NCBI RefSeq assembly: GCF_020149765.1
Contig: NZ_CP083808.1
Location: 62,001-126,000, forward strand
DNA: 64,000 nt
Source: Pantoea agglomerans
GTDB lineage: Bacteria; Pseudomonadota; Gammaproteobacteria; Enterobacterales; Enterobacteriaceae
Reading direction: 5' to 3'
Part shown: piece after piece, positions 19,501-28,516 of the stretch
How the letters are laid out: each line of letters begins with the position of its first letter
Numbering within the stretch: the first letter of the stretch is position 1
Position numbers and translations under genes: made by a program
The notes under the pieces: generated by a model
What the model saw: only the letters and a program-made list of their open reading frames with translations
Told to the model about the DNA's origin: nothing
Databases searched by the model: none

Positions 19501-21179
19501 TGCTCTTCGCCCTCCGGCAGCATCACGCTGAAGGCGCCGCGATCGGGAATGGTGCCGCCGCTGGTCACGGCGAGATGCTGCGCGCCAGGGCGGGGGGAGA
19601 GCAGATTTGCTTCCCGATCCCATATCAGGCGCGGGCGAAACTGAGCAAACTCGTCAGAGGGGTATTTGCCTGCCAGCATATCCAGCGTGGCGTCAAACAG
19701 GCTGCGCGGCAGGTGGCGAAAGGGATCGGCGCGGCGCACCAGGGTGAACCACGCATCCACCGAAAGGGTATCCATCGCCACGGCGGCCACCGTCTGCTGC
19801 GCCAGCACGTCGAGCGGATTCTGAGGCGGCGTAACCGGCTCCAGCTCGCCGCTTAGCATGCACTGCACAATCACGGCGGCATCGAGCAGATCGCGCCGGG
19901 TGCGCGGAAAGACGATGCCGCTGGAGACGCCGCCCACCTGATGGCTGGCGCGGCCGACGCGCTGCAGGGCGCTGGCGACCGAGGGCGGCGCGCCGACCTG
20001 GATCACCAGATCGACCGTTCCCATATCGATGCCCAGCTCCAGGCTGGAGGTGGCGACGACGCAGCGCAGTTCGCCCGCCTTAAGGGCGTCTTCGATTTCA
20101 CGTCGCTGCTCTTTTGAGACCGAGCCGTGATGCGAGCGGGCGATGGCGGCCGTTGCGCCGTCGCTGCGTTTCTCCGTGCCACCGTTAAAAGAGTCCCAGG
20201 CGTGAGCGGGCTGCGCCAGCGCGTCTTCAGTGCCAACGCGGGCGGCGTAGCGTTCGTTAAGCCGCGCCGTCAGCTTCTCCGCCAGCCCGCGAGAATTGGC
20301 AAAGACGATGGTGGCCCGGCGCGCCAGTACCAGCTCAAGAATGCGCTGTTCGATATGGGGCCAGAGCGAGCCTGCCGCGCTGCCGGCGTCGGGCGCACCG
20401 CTGGCGTCCGTGCCGCCAGGGATATCGGTCATATCCTCCACCGGCACGGCGATGCGCATCTCCAGCGCGCGCGAGGCGGGCGGGTTAACGATTAGGGTCT
20501 CCTGCGTGCCGCCGAGAAACTGCGCGACGCGCTCGACTGGCCGTACCGTAGCCGAGAGGCCGATGCGCTGTGCCGGCTGCGGCAGCAGCGCATCCAGCCG
20601 CTCCAGGCTCAGCGCCAGCTGGGCGCCGCGTTTGCTGCCCGCCACCGCGTGTACCTCATCCAGAATCAGCGTCGTCACGCCGCGCAGCGCCTCGCGGGCG
20701 CGCGACGTCAGCATCAGAAACAGCGACTCCGGCGTGGTGATCAGGATATCGGGCGGCGTGCGCTGAAGCCTTGCTCGTTCGTTGCCGGGGGTATCGCCTG
20801 AACGCATGCCGACCGTTAGCGTAATCGCCTTTTCGCCGCGCGCCTGACGCTGCTGGTAAACCCCCTCCAGCGGCAGCTGCAGATTGCGCTGCACGTCCGC
20901 CGCCAGCGCTTTTACCGGCGAGATATAGAGAATGCGCGTGCGCGTGGCTTTATCCGGTATCTCCTGCGCCTCGCGCTCGCGGAACAGCGCATCGATGGCG
21001 TGCAGAAACGCCGCGAGGGTTTTGCCCGATCCGGTCGGGGCGATGACCAGCGCAGGGTTGCCGCTGGCGATGGCATCCCAGGCCGCCGACTGCACCGGCG
21101 TGGGCGCGGCGAAGGTGAGCTGGAACCAGCGTTGCGTGGCAGGAGAGAAGCGTGAGAGCGCAGCAGCCTTAGCGGACAT
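16587..21179 (-). CDS. lhr: Lhr superfamily 2 DNA helicase (long form)
   Basis: 1530 residues, near the 1538 of E. coli Lhr. Walker A APTGSGKTLAAF near residue 51, DEVH box in LILDEVHAVAGSKRG, and helicase C motifs HHGSVSKEQRREIE, TSSLELGIDMG and QRVGRASHQ form the Lhr core; the remaining half is the winged-helix and C-terminal extension typical of long Lhr. A 3'-5' DNA translocase/helicase implicated in repair, mostly dispensable. Uninterrupted. Large plus-strand ORFs over it are GC-driven shadows. Confidence 0.96.
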   Translation of the reverse strand: MSAKAAALSRFSPATQRWFQLTFAAPTPVQSAAWDAIASGNPALVIAPTGSGKTLAAFLHAIDALFREREAQEIPDKATRTRILYISPVKALAADVQRNLQLPLEGVYQQRQARGEKAITLTVGMRSGDTPGNERARLQRTPPDILITTPESLFLMLTSRAREALRGVTTLILDEVHAVAGSKRGAQLALSLERLDALLPQPAQRIGLSATVRPVERVAQFLGGTQETLIVNPPASRALEMRIAVPVEDMTDIPGGTDASGAPDAGSAAGSLWPHIEQRILELVLARRATIVFANSRGLAEKLTARLNERYAARVGTEDALAQPAHAWDSFNGGTEKRSDGATAAIARSHHGSVSKEQRREIEDALKAGELRCVVATSSLELGIDMGTVDLVIQVGAPPSVASALQRVGRASHQVGGVSSGIVFPRTRRDLLDAAVIVQCMLSGELEPVTPPQNPLDVLAQQTVAAVAMDTLSVDAWFTLVRRADPFRHLPRSLFDATLDMLAGKYPSDEFAQFRPRLIWDREANLLSPRPGAQHLAVTSGGTIPDRGAFSVMLPEGEEQAGSRRVGELDEEMVYESRINDIITLGATSWRIQQITHDQVVVVPAPGRSARLPFWRGDGLGRSALLGESIGRFLRTLEAEQTAGEVRQIAGLDASAQHNLQALVAEQREATGLLPTDTTLLIERCRDETGDWRVILHSPWGQRVHAPWALAVAERIRRRMGLDPAIVASDDGIVARFPDMEGRVPGAELFQFDADALQRVVAEAIGHSALFAARFRECAARALLLPRRNPGKRSPLWQQRLRAGELLAVARDYADFPVLIETARECLQDVYDLPALHQLMTRIQNGSVQFAEVTTEAPSPFAAPLLFGYVAEFIYATDAPLAERRASLLALDSGLLSELLGQVDMRELLDAGVTAQVAQELQRLAARYKASDKEGVADLLRELGPLSAAALTARVEGDGSGRAIAELTEAHRAIGVTIAGEPRWAAIEDAARLRDALGVTLPPDIPAVFLQPVADPLRDLIGRYARTHTPFTTGELARHFGLGPAVVSDTLERMRAQGKLLKGDFGLHVEQEAAGWGDQWVAEEVFKRLRIRSLQAAREATRPVPPEAWVSLLLERQGLTGETPQSPVAQGSYEGVNGVARVVEQLAGLALPASVWQSQILPPRVRDYQPAMLDELLSAGEVIWVGERSLGHNDGLVSLHLREFAAETLLPLPQSNDALRLTPLHEAILARLDEGGAWFAHQIAAAVAVGQPVDEAQIQSALWELAWAGYVTSDTWAALRQLTGMANSARAKPTRSLRTRRGRISLPLGRPATPALPGRWSRLSRAAAPPAQLALAIAENMLDRWGVVTRGAAMAEQVPGGFPALQPVMRGLEDAGRVLRGRFVAGLGGAQFAENATIERLRIIAERSAREPLAVAISAVDPASPFGVTLRWPAHSAATRPVRRSGALVVICHGQLALYLAQGGKELLSYGEPGWHAAAVAALAVALRRERASGFTLEVIDGKPAGQSPLIDALRRAGFSREPKGYGWYG

Positions 21180-21368
21180 AAAAGAGTGAAATCACCGTAT
21201 TAGCAGGGAATGCCTAAGCGTAGACCCTGACGCTAAGCGTTGCGTGGTGAAAAAGGGCAGACTTACAGCGATTAACCCCCTGGCCGCAGAGATGGATCAC
21301 TTTCCCGTGCTGATTCCCGCTGCGCCTTCCATACTTAGGTTCCAGCCACCTGAACGGAGACAGAGGTT

Positions 21369-21926
21369 ATGAGATTAGCAAGCGCCTTTCTGCTGGCGGC
21401 ACTGCCTGCGGCGAGTTTCGCTGCCGCGCCGCTCTTTACGCTGCAATCGCAGGATTTTACGGATAACGCCTTTTTATCGAAGTCATTCGCCGGCAATAAC
21501 AAAAACAGCCCCGCCTGTACCGGCGACAACGTCTCGCCCGCGCTGAGCTGGTCTGACGCGCCGCAGGGCACCAGGAGCTTCGCGCTGCTGGTTACCGATC
21601 CTGTCGGCGGCAAAGGCCTCGGCGTAACCCATATGGTGGCCTACAACATTCCCGCCACTACCACCGCTTTCGCCCAGGGCGATCTCACCCAGGGCAAAGG
21701 CTACACCGGCGGCAAAAATTCCCCAGGCACCACCGCCTGGTATGGGCCGTGCCCGCCGGTCGGCAGCGGTATACATCACTATAACTTTGTGGTGATCGCT
21801 ACCGATTTACCGCCTGAACAGCTAAAGCCAGGCCTGACCCATGAAGAGCTGGTGAAGGAGCTGAAAGGCCACGCGCTGGGCGCCGCCTCGCTGGTGGGAC
21901 GGTTTAGCAACGATCCGCAGGGTTAA
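21369..21926 (+). CDS. YbhB/YbcL-type PEBP protein, secreted
   Basis: 185 residues with a Sec signal peptide (MRLASAFLLAALPAASFA). PEBP signatures are present: DNVSPALSW, LLVTDPVGG, THMVAYNIP and WYGPCPPVGSGIHHYNF, the last forming the ligand pocket. Homologues (E. coli YbcL, Raf-kinase-inhibitor-like) are periplasmic; YbcL of pathogens suppresses neutrophil migration, the others are uncharacterised. Appears monocistronic. Confidence 0.85.
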   Translation: MRLASAFLLAALPAASFAAAPLFTLQSQDFTDNAFLSKSFAGNNKNSPACTGDNVSPALSWSDAPQGTRSFALLVTDPVGGKGLGVTHMVAYNIPATTTAFAQGDLTQGKGYTGGKNSPGTTAWYGPCPPVGSGIHHYNFVVIATDLPPEQLKPGLTHEELVKELKGHALGAASLVGRFSNDPQG

Positions 21927-21971
21927 CAGAGAAGGGCGCGCAGGCAGGTTTGCCCTGCGCGCCGGGCGGGC

Positions 21972-22829
21972 TTACCCGCCGGAGACGTGCTTCGCCGCCG
22001 CCGCGTTGGCCAGGCGAACAGCGCTGGCGAGACTCTGCTGTGCCGCCAGCGCGTGACAGAGCACGCCGGTAAAGCAGTCGCCCGCGCCGTGGGTGCTGAC
22101 CAGCCGGATCTTTTCTGCGGGCTGGCTCAGGGCCGCCGCGCCCTGCTGGCAGAAGGCAACGCCGTGCTCGCCAGCGGTTATCACCACCTGACGAAAGCGC
22201 TGGGCGAGCGTCTCGGCGGCGACCCTGGCCGAGGCGAGATCCTCGACCGTGACGCCGCACATATCGCGCGCCTCTACGGCGTTAACCACCAGCAGATCGA
22301 TACAGGCAATCAGCGCCGGCTCCAGCTCCCGCGCGGGTGCCGCATTGATGCAGACGGGAATGCCGCGCGCCTGCGCCGCCGTCGCCGCCAGAAGAGTGGT
22401 TTCGGCGGCGATTTCATTCTGCAGGATTAGCATCGCGGCGTCGCGCCACAGCGGTTCGCCGCGCAGCGCGTCTGGCGCGATATGCTGGTTAGCCCCCGAT
22501 ACCACCACCGCGCCGTAGTCGCCTTCCGCGTCGCTGATCGCCACGCTCATGCCCGACGCGATGCCGTCCACCATCTGCACGCCGTCAATGTTGACGCCGC
22601 CCGCCTGCAGGGCGGAGAGCAGAAACCGGCCCGGCTCGTCCGCTCCCACCGCGCCGATAAAATATACCTCTGCGCCGGCACGCGCGGCCGCCAGCGCCTG
22701 ATTGCCGCCTTTACCGCCAAATTTATAGCGGCAGGCGGTGCCCATTACCGTCTCGCCTTTTTCCGGGCGATGGGGCGCGTCCAGCATAATGTCGTAATGC
22801 AGGCTACCGACGACGACAATTTTACTCAT
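21972..22829 (-). CDS. PfkB-family sugar kinase (ribokinase-like)
   Basis: 285 residues. FGGKGGNQALAAARAGA near residue 38 and HGAGDCFTG at 247-255 (catalytic Asp251) are the two PfkB signatures. It phosphorylates a sugar imported by the upstream ABC system. Its ATG follows the RpiR stop by two bases, showing it is the last gene of the six-gene operon transcribed from 28288 down. Substrate not deducible; a pentose or similar ketose is likely. Confidence 0.88.
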   Translation of the reverse strand: MSKIVVVGSLHYDIMLDAPHRPEKGETVMGTACRYKFGGKGGNQALAAARAGAEVYFIGAVGADEPGRFLLSALQAGGVNIDGVQMVDGIASGMSVAISDAEGDYGAVVVSGANQHIAPDALRGEPLWRDAAMLILQNEIAAETTLLAATAAQARGIPVCINAAPARELEPALIACIDLLVVNAVEARDMCGVTVEDLASARVAAETLAQRFRQVVITAGEHGVAFCQQGAAALSQPAEKIRLVSTHGAGDCFTGVLCHALAAQQSLASAVRLANAAAAKHVSGG

Positions 22830-22831
22830 GG

Positions 22832-23692
22832 TTAGAATTCCCGAAGATCCTGAACCGCATGCTGAGTTTTCATTAAATTCCGCTCCGCGCGCTTGAGGTC
22901 TTTTTTGGCGATCGCCACAAATAAGGCATCAAGAATATTTAGCTGCGCAATACGCGAAGCGGCGTTTTCTCCGAGCAGATGCGATCCCTGAGAGGTTGAA
23001 TTAAGCACCACATGCGCGTTGCGCGCCACGGGCGACTCGGCGTAGTTGGTGATAGCAATGACCTTAGCGCCGTTGCGCGCCGCCAGTTTTACCGGGTCGT
23101 TTACGGCGCGCGTGGAGCCGGTATGGCTGATAGCGATAACAACGTCGTCGTCAGACAATACTGCTGCGGACATCAGCATAATATGGGCGTCGTCGTAGGC
23201 GGTGGACTTGATGCCGATCTTCAGCATCTTGTGCGAGAGATCGCGCGCCACCGTCGCTGATCCGCCGACCGCATAGAGATCGATATGACGCGCCTTAAAA
23301 ATAATATCCGCCGCGCGATTAAACTCAGAGATATCGAGAATCGACATCGTCTCTTCTATCGCCTGAATAGAGGTTCTGAATACCTTCGCCAGTAATTGTT
23401 CGGACGAGTCGTCTGGTTCAATTTCCGCGTGCAGACCGGCCACTTCAGATTCGTTGTAATAAATTAAACCGCTTCTGAAATCCCGGAATCCGGAGAAGTT
23501 AAGCTTTTTAGCGATCTTGACTACCATCGCCTCGGAAACATTATTTTCCTGCGCGATCTCTTTTAATGAGGTGCGCTCGCTAATGTCCGTGCGTGCAAGG
23601 ATCGCTTCTACCACGCGCCGCTCAAGCGGCGTCAGCTGTGGAATGCGCATCCGGATTTGAGCGCCAATGGCTCGCGGATCTAGCTTCATCAA
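22832..23692 (-). CDS. RpiR-family transcriptional regulator
   Basis: 286 residues: N-terminal HTH_6 domain (residues 1-77, with TSLKEIAQENNVSEAMVVKIAKKL) and a C-terminal SIS sugar-phosphate-binding domain (AVGGSATVARDL, ISHTGSTRAVNDP). Presumably senses a phosphosugar from this pathway. The ATG overlaps the permease stop by 4 bases, so translation is probably coupled. The candidate operator is at 28308-28343. Confidence 0.9.
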   Translation of the reverse strand: MMKLDPRAIGAQIRMRIPQLTPLERRVVEAILARTDISERTSLKEIAQENNVSEAMVVKIAKKLNFSGFRDFRSGLIYYNESEVAGLHAEIEPDDSSEQLLAKVFRTSIQAIEETMSILDISEFNRAADIIFKARHIDLYAVGGSATVARDLSHKMLKIGIKSTAYDDAHIMLMSAAVLSDDDVVIAISHTGSTRAVNDPVKLAARNGAKVIAITNYAESPVARNAHVVLNSTSQGSHLLGENAASRIAQLNILDALFVAIAKKDLKRAERNLMKTQHAVQDLREF

Positions 23693-24660
23693 TTGCCTCG
23701 GGTCGCTCTGTCGATCAACATCGCTATGATAATAATCAGGCCGGTGGCAAGCAATTGATAAAAAGCCTGAATATTAAGCAGCGTCAGACCGTTACGCAGC
23801 GCGCCGAGAATAATGACGCCGATCAGGGTGCCGAAGATGCTCCCTTTACCGCCCATCAGCGAGGCGCCGCCGATCGCCGCCGCCGCGATAGCGTCCAGCT
23901 CCCAGAGGTTGCCGATGGTCGGCTCGGCCGCGCCCAGACGGCCAATCAGGATCAGCGCGGCCAGCGACGCCAGCGCGCCGGAGACCACATAAACAGTGAC
24001 CTTGGTGCGCTTGACCGGCACGCCCGCGACGCGCGCCGCCTCTTCATTGCCGCCTATAGCGAGGATATATTCCCCCAGCGGCGTTTTATTCATTACCACC
24101 CACAGCAGCAGCGAGATAACCGCGACGATAAGAATCGGCCCCGGAATGCCGAACAGCGTGCTGTTAATCAGGCTGCGAAACGACAGCGGAATGCCAAATA
24201 CCGGGTTGCCGCCGGTGTAGATCAGCGCAATGGCGCGGAACAGCGACAGGCCGCCGAGCGTAACGATAAAGGGCTGAAGACCCGCATAGGCGATCAGCGA
24301 ACCGCTGAAAACGCCGCACAGCGCGCCGATGCCCAGCGTCGCGAAGATCGCCAGCGGTACCGGCACGCCCGAGGTCATCAGGGTGGCGCCCAGCACCGCC
24401 GAGAGCGCCGCCGTCGGCCCAACGGAGAGGTCGATGCCGCCGGAAATAATCACCAGCGTCATGCCCAGCGCAATTAGGGCGTTAATCGACGACTGCTGCA
24501 AAATATTCAGCAGGTTCGGCACGGAAAAAAAGACCGGCGATAGAAATGAGAAGGTAATAATAATTATCAGCAGTCCGATTAAGGTGCCTGCGTCGCGCAG
24601 ATTAAACTTTAACAGCGACGAAACCGGCGTCGTCGCGCGATGGGGAAGTTGCGTCATCAT
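23689..24660 (-). CDS. Sugar ABC transporter permease (RbsC type)
   Basis: 323 residues, hydrophobic, RbsC/AraH family with about ten helices; ALIALGMTLVIISGGIDLSVG and AAIGGASLMGGKGSIFGTLIG are the signatures. Works with the ATPase at 24697 and the binding protein at 26213. Confidence 0.92.
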   Translation of the reverse strand: MMTQLPHRATTPVSSLLKFNLRDAGTLIGLLIIIITFSFLSPVFFSVPNLLNILQQSSINALIALGMTLVIISGGIDLSVGPTAALSAVLGATLMTSGVPVPLAIFATLGIGALCGVFSGSLIAYAGLQPFIVTLGGLSLFRAIALIYTGGNPVFGIPLSFRSLINSTLFGIPGPILIVAVISLLLWVVMNKTPLGEYILAIGGNEEAARVAGVPVKRTKVTVYVVSGALASLAALILIGRLGAAEPTIGNLWELDAIAAAAIGGASLMGGKGSIFGTLIGVIILGALRNGLTLLNIQAFYQLLATGLIIIIAMLIDRATRGN

Positions 24661-24696
24661 AGTCAGGGCCTTTTTTAAACTTAGCAGGGAGAAACG

Positions 24697-26196
24697 TTAA
24701 GCGGATTCCAGATCGTTAATCGCGTAGCGGGCGATGTTCTCTTCGGTAATGGCGTCACCCGTTAATTCCCGGGTGATTTTGCCTTCGCGCATCACCAGCA
24801 CGCGGTCGGAGATGCGGATAATTTCGGTCATCTCCGACGACACCACGACGATCGCTTTTCCGGCCTGCGCCAGCTTTTCAATCAGGTTATAGATTTCCGA
24901 CTTGGCGCCGATATCGATGCCGCGCGTCGGCTCATCAAATAAAAAGACATTGGCGTCCGCCGCGACCCAGCGTCCGATAATCACTTTCTGCTGATTGCCG
25001 CCGCTCAGGGTGCCAATGGTTTTCTCAATATCGAGCGGACGCAGTTTCAAATCGCTCATCACCTCCTGCGCCGCGCGGTTCAGCTTCTCCGTGCTGACGA
25101 GGCCTGCGCGGGTGAACTGGCGCAGAGAAGGCAGCGCCATATTCATCTTCACCGCGCGCGCTTTGATGATGCCCTCTTTTTTGCGGTCCTCCGGCACCAG
25201 GCCGATGCCGGCGCGGATCGCCGCGCTGACGTCGTGGTTGCGCACCGGCTGCCCGTTAACCCACACGCTGCCGCCGCTGCGCTTGTCCAGCCCGGCAATC
25301 AGCTTCAGCAGCTCGGTGCGTCCCGCGCCGACCAGCCCGGCGATGCCTAACACTTCGCCGGCCCGCACGCTGAAGCTGGCGGGGGAGATCTCACTGCCGC
25401 GCGCCAGATTCTCTACCCTCAGCACCTCCCGATCGGTCACCCAGGCGTTGTGGGCAAGCTTCTCGATTTTGCGCCCGACCATGCGGGCGACGATGCTCTC
25501 TTCGTTTTCGTCACAGATATTCACCACCCCGACCTGGCGGCCGTCGCGCATAATAGTGGCGCGATCGCAGACGCGGAAAATTTCATTCATCTTGTGCGAG
25601 ACGTAGATCAGCGAGACGCCCATCGCTTTCAGGTCGCCGATCAGCTCGGCGAGGCGATCGAACTCGCGCGGCGTCAGGCTTGAGGTCGGCTCATCCATGG
25701 CGATAACTTTGGCGTCATCCAGCAGGGCGCGGGCGATTTCCACGATCTGCTGCTGCGAGACCTTGAGGCTTTTGATCGGCGCGGCGGGATCGATAGTGGG
25801 ATCGAGCTGTTTGAGCAGCAGCGCCGCGCGCGCCAGCTGCGCCTGCTTGTCGACCCACAGGCCGCCGGCGCGGGTGATCGGCCTGCCAAGAAACATATTC
25901 TGCGCCACGGAGAGCTCCGGCACGTGCTGTAGCTCCTGATGGATCATCGCGATGCCGGCCTGGCGTGCGCTAAGCGGATTTTTCATCTGCACCGCTGTGC
26001 CGTTCACGCTGATTTCGCCGCTATCCGCCAGCCGCACGCCGGAGAGGATATTGAGCAGCGTTGACTTACCCGCGCCGTTCTCGCCAATTAGCGCGTGTAC
26101 TTCACCCGGCTTCACGGAAAAGTCGACATTCTGTAAAGCGGCGGCGCTACCGTAGGTTTTGCTGATGCCGCGCATCGTTAAGCGAAACTCTTCCAT
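24697..26196 (-). CDS. Sugar ABC transporter ATPase (RbsA type, two nucleotide-binding domains)
   Basis: 499 residues with two ABC domains. First: Walker A GENGAGKST near residue 38, Walker B MDEPTSSL. Second: the degenerate GLVGAGRTELLKLIAG usual in RbsA proteins, signature LSGGNQQKV and FDEPTRGID. Energises import of a monosaccharide. It starts 16 bases after the binding-protein gene. Confidence 0.93.
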   Translation of the reverse strand: MEEFRLTMRGISKTYGSAAALQNVDFSVKPGEVHALIGENGAGKSTLLNILSGVRLADSGEISVNGTAVQMKNPLSARQAGIAMIHQELQHVPELSVAQNMFLGRPITRAGGLWVDKQAQLARAALLLKQLDPTIDPAAPIKSLKVSQQQIVEIARALLDDAKVIAMDEPTSSLTPREFDRLAELIGDLKAMGVSLIYVSHKMNEIFRVCDRATIMRDGRQVGVVNICDENEESIVARMVGRKIEKLAHNAWVTDREVLRVENLARGSEISPASFSVRAGEVLGIAGLVGAGRTELLKLIAGLDKRSGGSVWVNGQPVRNHDVSAAIRAGIGLVPEDRKKEGIIKARAVKMNMALPSLRQFTRAGLVSTEKLNRAAQEVMSDLKLRPLDIEKTIGTLSGGNQQKVIIGRWVAADANVFLFDEPTRGIDIGAKSEIYNLIEKLAQAGKAIVVVSSEMTEIIRISDRVLVMREGKITRELTGDAITEENIARYAINDLESA

Positions 26197-26212
26197 ATCC
26201 CCTCCGCCTGCG

Positions 26213-27253
26213 TTATTGCTGGGCTAACAGCTGGCGCAGCTTGTTGTTGTCTTTGGTGGAAAACGCCTCGACGTTCTCTTTGGTGATCAGCGCCTGCGGC
26301 GTTGAAATCACGCGTGACAGTTTCTGACCGTTGATCAGCCGCAGCATAACGTCCATCGCTACTTCGCCGGTCAGCACCGGGAAGCTGTCGACGGTGCCGG
26401 TCAGCTCGCCGCGCTTGATCGAAGCGTAGGCGTCGGAGATGCCGTCGGTGCCGAAAATTTTGGTCTGGTCGGCCTTGTTCAGCGAGCGCACCGCCTCTAC
26501 CACGCCAAGCGCCATGGTGTCGTTGTTGGCATAGAAACCGATAAGATCGGGATGCTGCTGCAGGATGGTGGACGCGGCGTTAAAGGCCTGTTCACGGCTC
26601 CAGTTGGCGGGCACGCTGGCAACGATGTTGAACTTGCCGTTCACCTGTAGCGTCTCTTTAAAGCCGCGCGTGCGCTGGCCTGCGGCATAGACGCCGGGCT
26701 GACCTTCGATCACCGCGACCTTGCCGCCCTGCGGATAGTGCTGAATAAACCATTTGGCGACGCGCACGCCGTTATCTTTCTGCACGTTGCCGACGTAATA
26801 GCGGGCGTTCGGCATCACCGCGTCGTTAACGTTGACCACCGGAATATTTTTGGCGTTGGCGCTCTCCAGCGCGGGTTCAAGGTTGATGTCGGTTTGCGGC
26901 GACACCAGCAGCCCGTTGAACCCTTGTGAAATAAGCGTCTCAGCGATAGAGAGCTGGCCAAGCTGATCGTCTTCGTTGGCGGCGGCCTGATAGGCGACGG
27001 TGAAGCCATATTTTTTCGCAACGTTCTGGTAGCCTTCGCCGAGGGAGCGCCAGTACTCATTGGTCAGGGTTTTCGACACGCCGCCAATCTTCAGCTTGCT
27101 GTCAACTTTCGGCAGCGCGCCATATTTGCTGTCGAGCTGCGTCCAGTCGGTGCGATCGGGCTCGGTGTCGGACTGCAGCGGCGTAAGCTCGGCGGCGTAC
27201 AGGCTGCTGCAGAACAGCGAAGAGGCGAGTACAGAGAGTAAGAGTTTTTTCAT
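26213..27253 (-). CDS. Periplasmic sugar-binding protein
   Basis: 346 residues with a signal peptide (MKKLLLSVLASSLFCSSLYA) and a peripla_BP_4 fold (KIGGVSKTLTNEYWRSLGEG, GLLVSPQTDINLEPALESA, GFYANNDTMALGVVEAV). The start is the ATG at 27253 with AGGA 7 bases upstream; the frame remains open to 27295. Substrate specificity cannot be read from sequence. Confidence 0.9.
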   Translation of the reverse strand: MKKLLLSVLASSLFCSSLYAAELTPLQSDTEPDRTDWTQLDSKYGALPKVDSKLKIGGVSKTLTNEYWRSLGEGYQNVAKKYGFTVAYQAAANEDDQLGQLSIAETLISQGFNGLLVSPQTDINLEPALESANAKNIPVVNVNDAVMPNARYYVGNVQKDNGVRVAKWFIQHYPQGGKVAVIEGQPGVYAAGQRTRGFKETLQVNGKFNIVASVPANWSREQAFNAASTILQQHPDLIGFYANNDTMALGVVEAVRSLNKADQTKIFGTDGISDAYASIKRGELTGTVDSFPVLTGEVAMDVMLRLINGQKLSRVISTPQALITKENVEAFSTKDNNKLRQLLAQQ

Positions 27254-27307
27254 TTTATTATCCTGCGTTCTCGTTGTAGGGGGGTCCTGGTGCAAGCGCG
27301 ACAGTGG

Positions 27308-28288
27308 TTATCTGGCAAGCATAATGTCGTTTACGATCTGCTGAGAAGTCACCGCATCCTGACGCCCGATGGCGTCGAACAGTGCGGCGTTATCATTGAG
27401 CTGTTCGCACAGCCTCAGCAGACGGGTGACCGTGGCAATATTGGTTTCGGCTTCGCGCACCGGGTCGAGCCCGCTGGCGTCCGGGAAGGTGTCGAAGTAG
27501 TAGGCGCCCTGATAGCCGTCGCGCTGCATCTGCCAGAGAAACTCCAGCGTGGCGCGCGGATTGACCGATCCCGCCATCAGGCCGTCGTCGCGTTTGCCCC
27601 AGCCGTCGTTAAGATCCAGCCCCAGCAGGCGAGAGCGGCGCGCCACCATCGCCGCCGCATAGGCGGGGATCTCGTTGGCGAACAGCACATGGGCGAAATC
27701 CAGCGTAATGCCGAGGTTAGGACTTCCCGCCTCTTCTACCGCCAGCAGGCAGGTGGTGACGTTAGGAAAGATACTGTAGGCGCGCGGCTCGTTGGGCTTG
27801 TACTCAATGCTGACGTCGATATCGGGCGCATAGTCGGCAACTTCACGCACTGCGCTTACCGCGTCTTCCCACATTTTTTTGTAATCGGCCTGAAAGCAGT
27901 AGTCGAAGCCATCCTGACCCATCCACAGCGTCATCAGGCTGGCACCAAATTCGCGCCCGGCGTCGATGCCGCGCTTGGTTAATTCGATCGCCTCGCGGCG
28001 AATAGCGGCGTCGGGATGGGTAAAGGCACCGATTTTGAACTGCGGCGCGTCCCAGCGCATCTGCATACCGTTGACCGCCAGCCCGGCGTCTTCGATTGCC
28101 TGACGCATCGTTGGAATAGCCTGGGTGATATGTTGCGGGTAGTTCAGGTCGAGGTGTGTCAGACCTTTAACGGTTCCGGCGCGCGCGATCATCTGCAGCA
28201 CCGAAGGCTTGCCCTTTAGATCTGGCCAGTAGCGGTGTGCGCCGGAGGCAAAGGAGTTCAGGCGTGTTGCGAATTTGAGTTGCGACAT
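27308..28288 (-). CDS. Xylose-isomerase-like TIM-barrel protein (sugar isomerase/epimerase)
   Basis: 326 residues of the AP-endonuclease-2/xylose-isomerase-like barrel. Metal-site residues are suggested by DVSIEYKPNEPR (Glu), GITLDFAHVLF (Asp, His), LGLDLNDGWGKRDD and YYFDTFPDASGLDP. First gene of the operon, 54 bases before the binding-protein gene, so probably the catabolic isomerase or epimerase acting before the PfkB kinase. The combination does not match the ribose, allose or xylose operons I know. Confidence 0.75.
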   Translation of the reverse strand: MSQLKFATRLNSFASGAHRYWPDLKGKPSVLQMIARAGTVKGLTHLDLNYPQHITQAIPTMRQAIEDAGLAVNGMQMRWDAPQFKIGAFTHPDAAIRREAIELTKRGIDAGREFGASLMTLWMGQDGFDYCFQADYKKMWEDAVSAVREVADYAPDIDVSIEYKPNEPRAYSIFPNVTTCLLAVEEAGSPNLGITLDFAHVLFANEIPAYAAAMVARRSRLLGLDLNDGWGKRDDGLMAGSVNPRATLEFLWQMQRDGYQGAYYFDTFPDASGLDPVREAETNIATVTRLLRLCEQLNDNAALFDAIGRQDAVTSQQIVNDIMLAR

Positions 28289-28307
28289 GTGAGGTTCCTA
28301 AACCAGT

Positions 28308-28380
28308 TGTGAAGTACTTTCTGTTTTCACAAAAATGTGTGAAGTGATATTTTTTATACGCCTGCGATTTTTTTACACAA
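28308..28380 (-). promoter_or_regulatory. Promoter and candidate RpiR operator of the sugar operon
   Basis: On the minus strand, TTGTGT (28375-28380), a 16-base spacer and TATAAA (28353-28358) form a reasonable sigma-70 promoter. Just downstream are three copies of the hexamer TGTGAA or its complement (28308-28313, 28326-28331, 28338-28343), two of them facing each other. Repressor binding there would block transcription; assignment to the operon's own RpiR protein is inference. Confidence 0.5.
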
Positions 28381-28486
28381 GAGGGGCAGCGCGACAAAAG
28401 TGCGTTTTGCGAGGGCGCTCACGAAAGTACAGATTGCGAACGCGTTGTGCGTTCGAATAGAGGCGGGGCAAAGAGAGGTAAAAATA

Positions 28487-28516
28487 ATAAAAAAAAGCCT
28501 GTGCTTAAACAGGCTT
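28487..28516 (-). terminator. Rho-independent terminator, minus strand
   Basis: Stem AAGCCTGT/ACAGGCTT with a 6-base loop followed on the minus strand by eight T's. It ends transcription entering from the right (yciG side) ahead of the sugar operon promoter. Confidence 0.85.
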
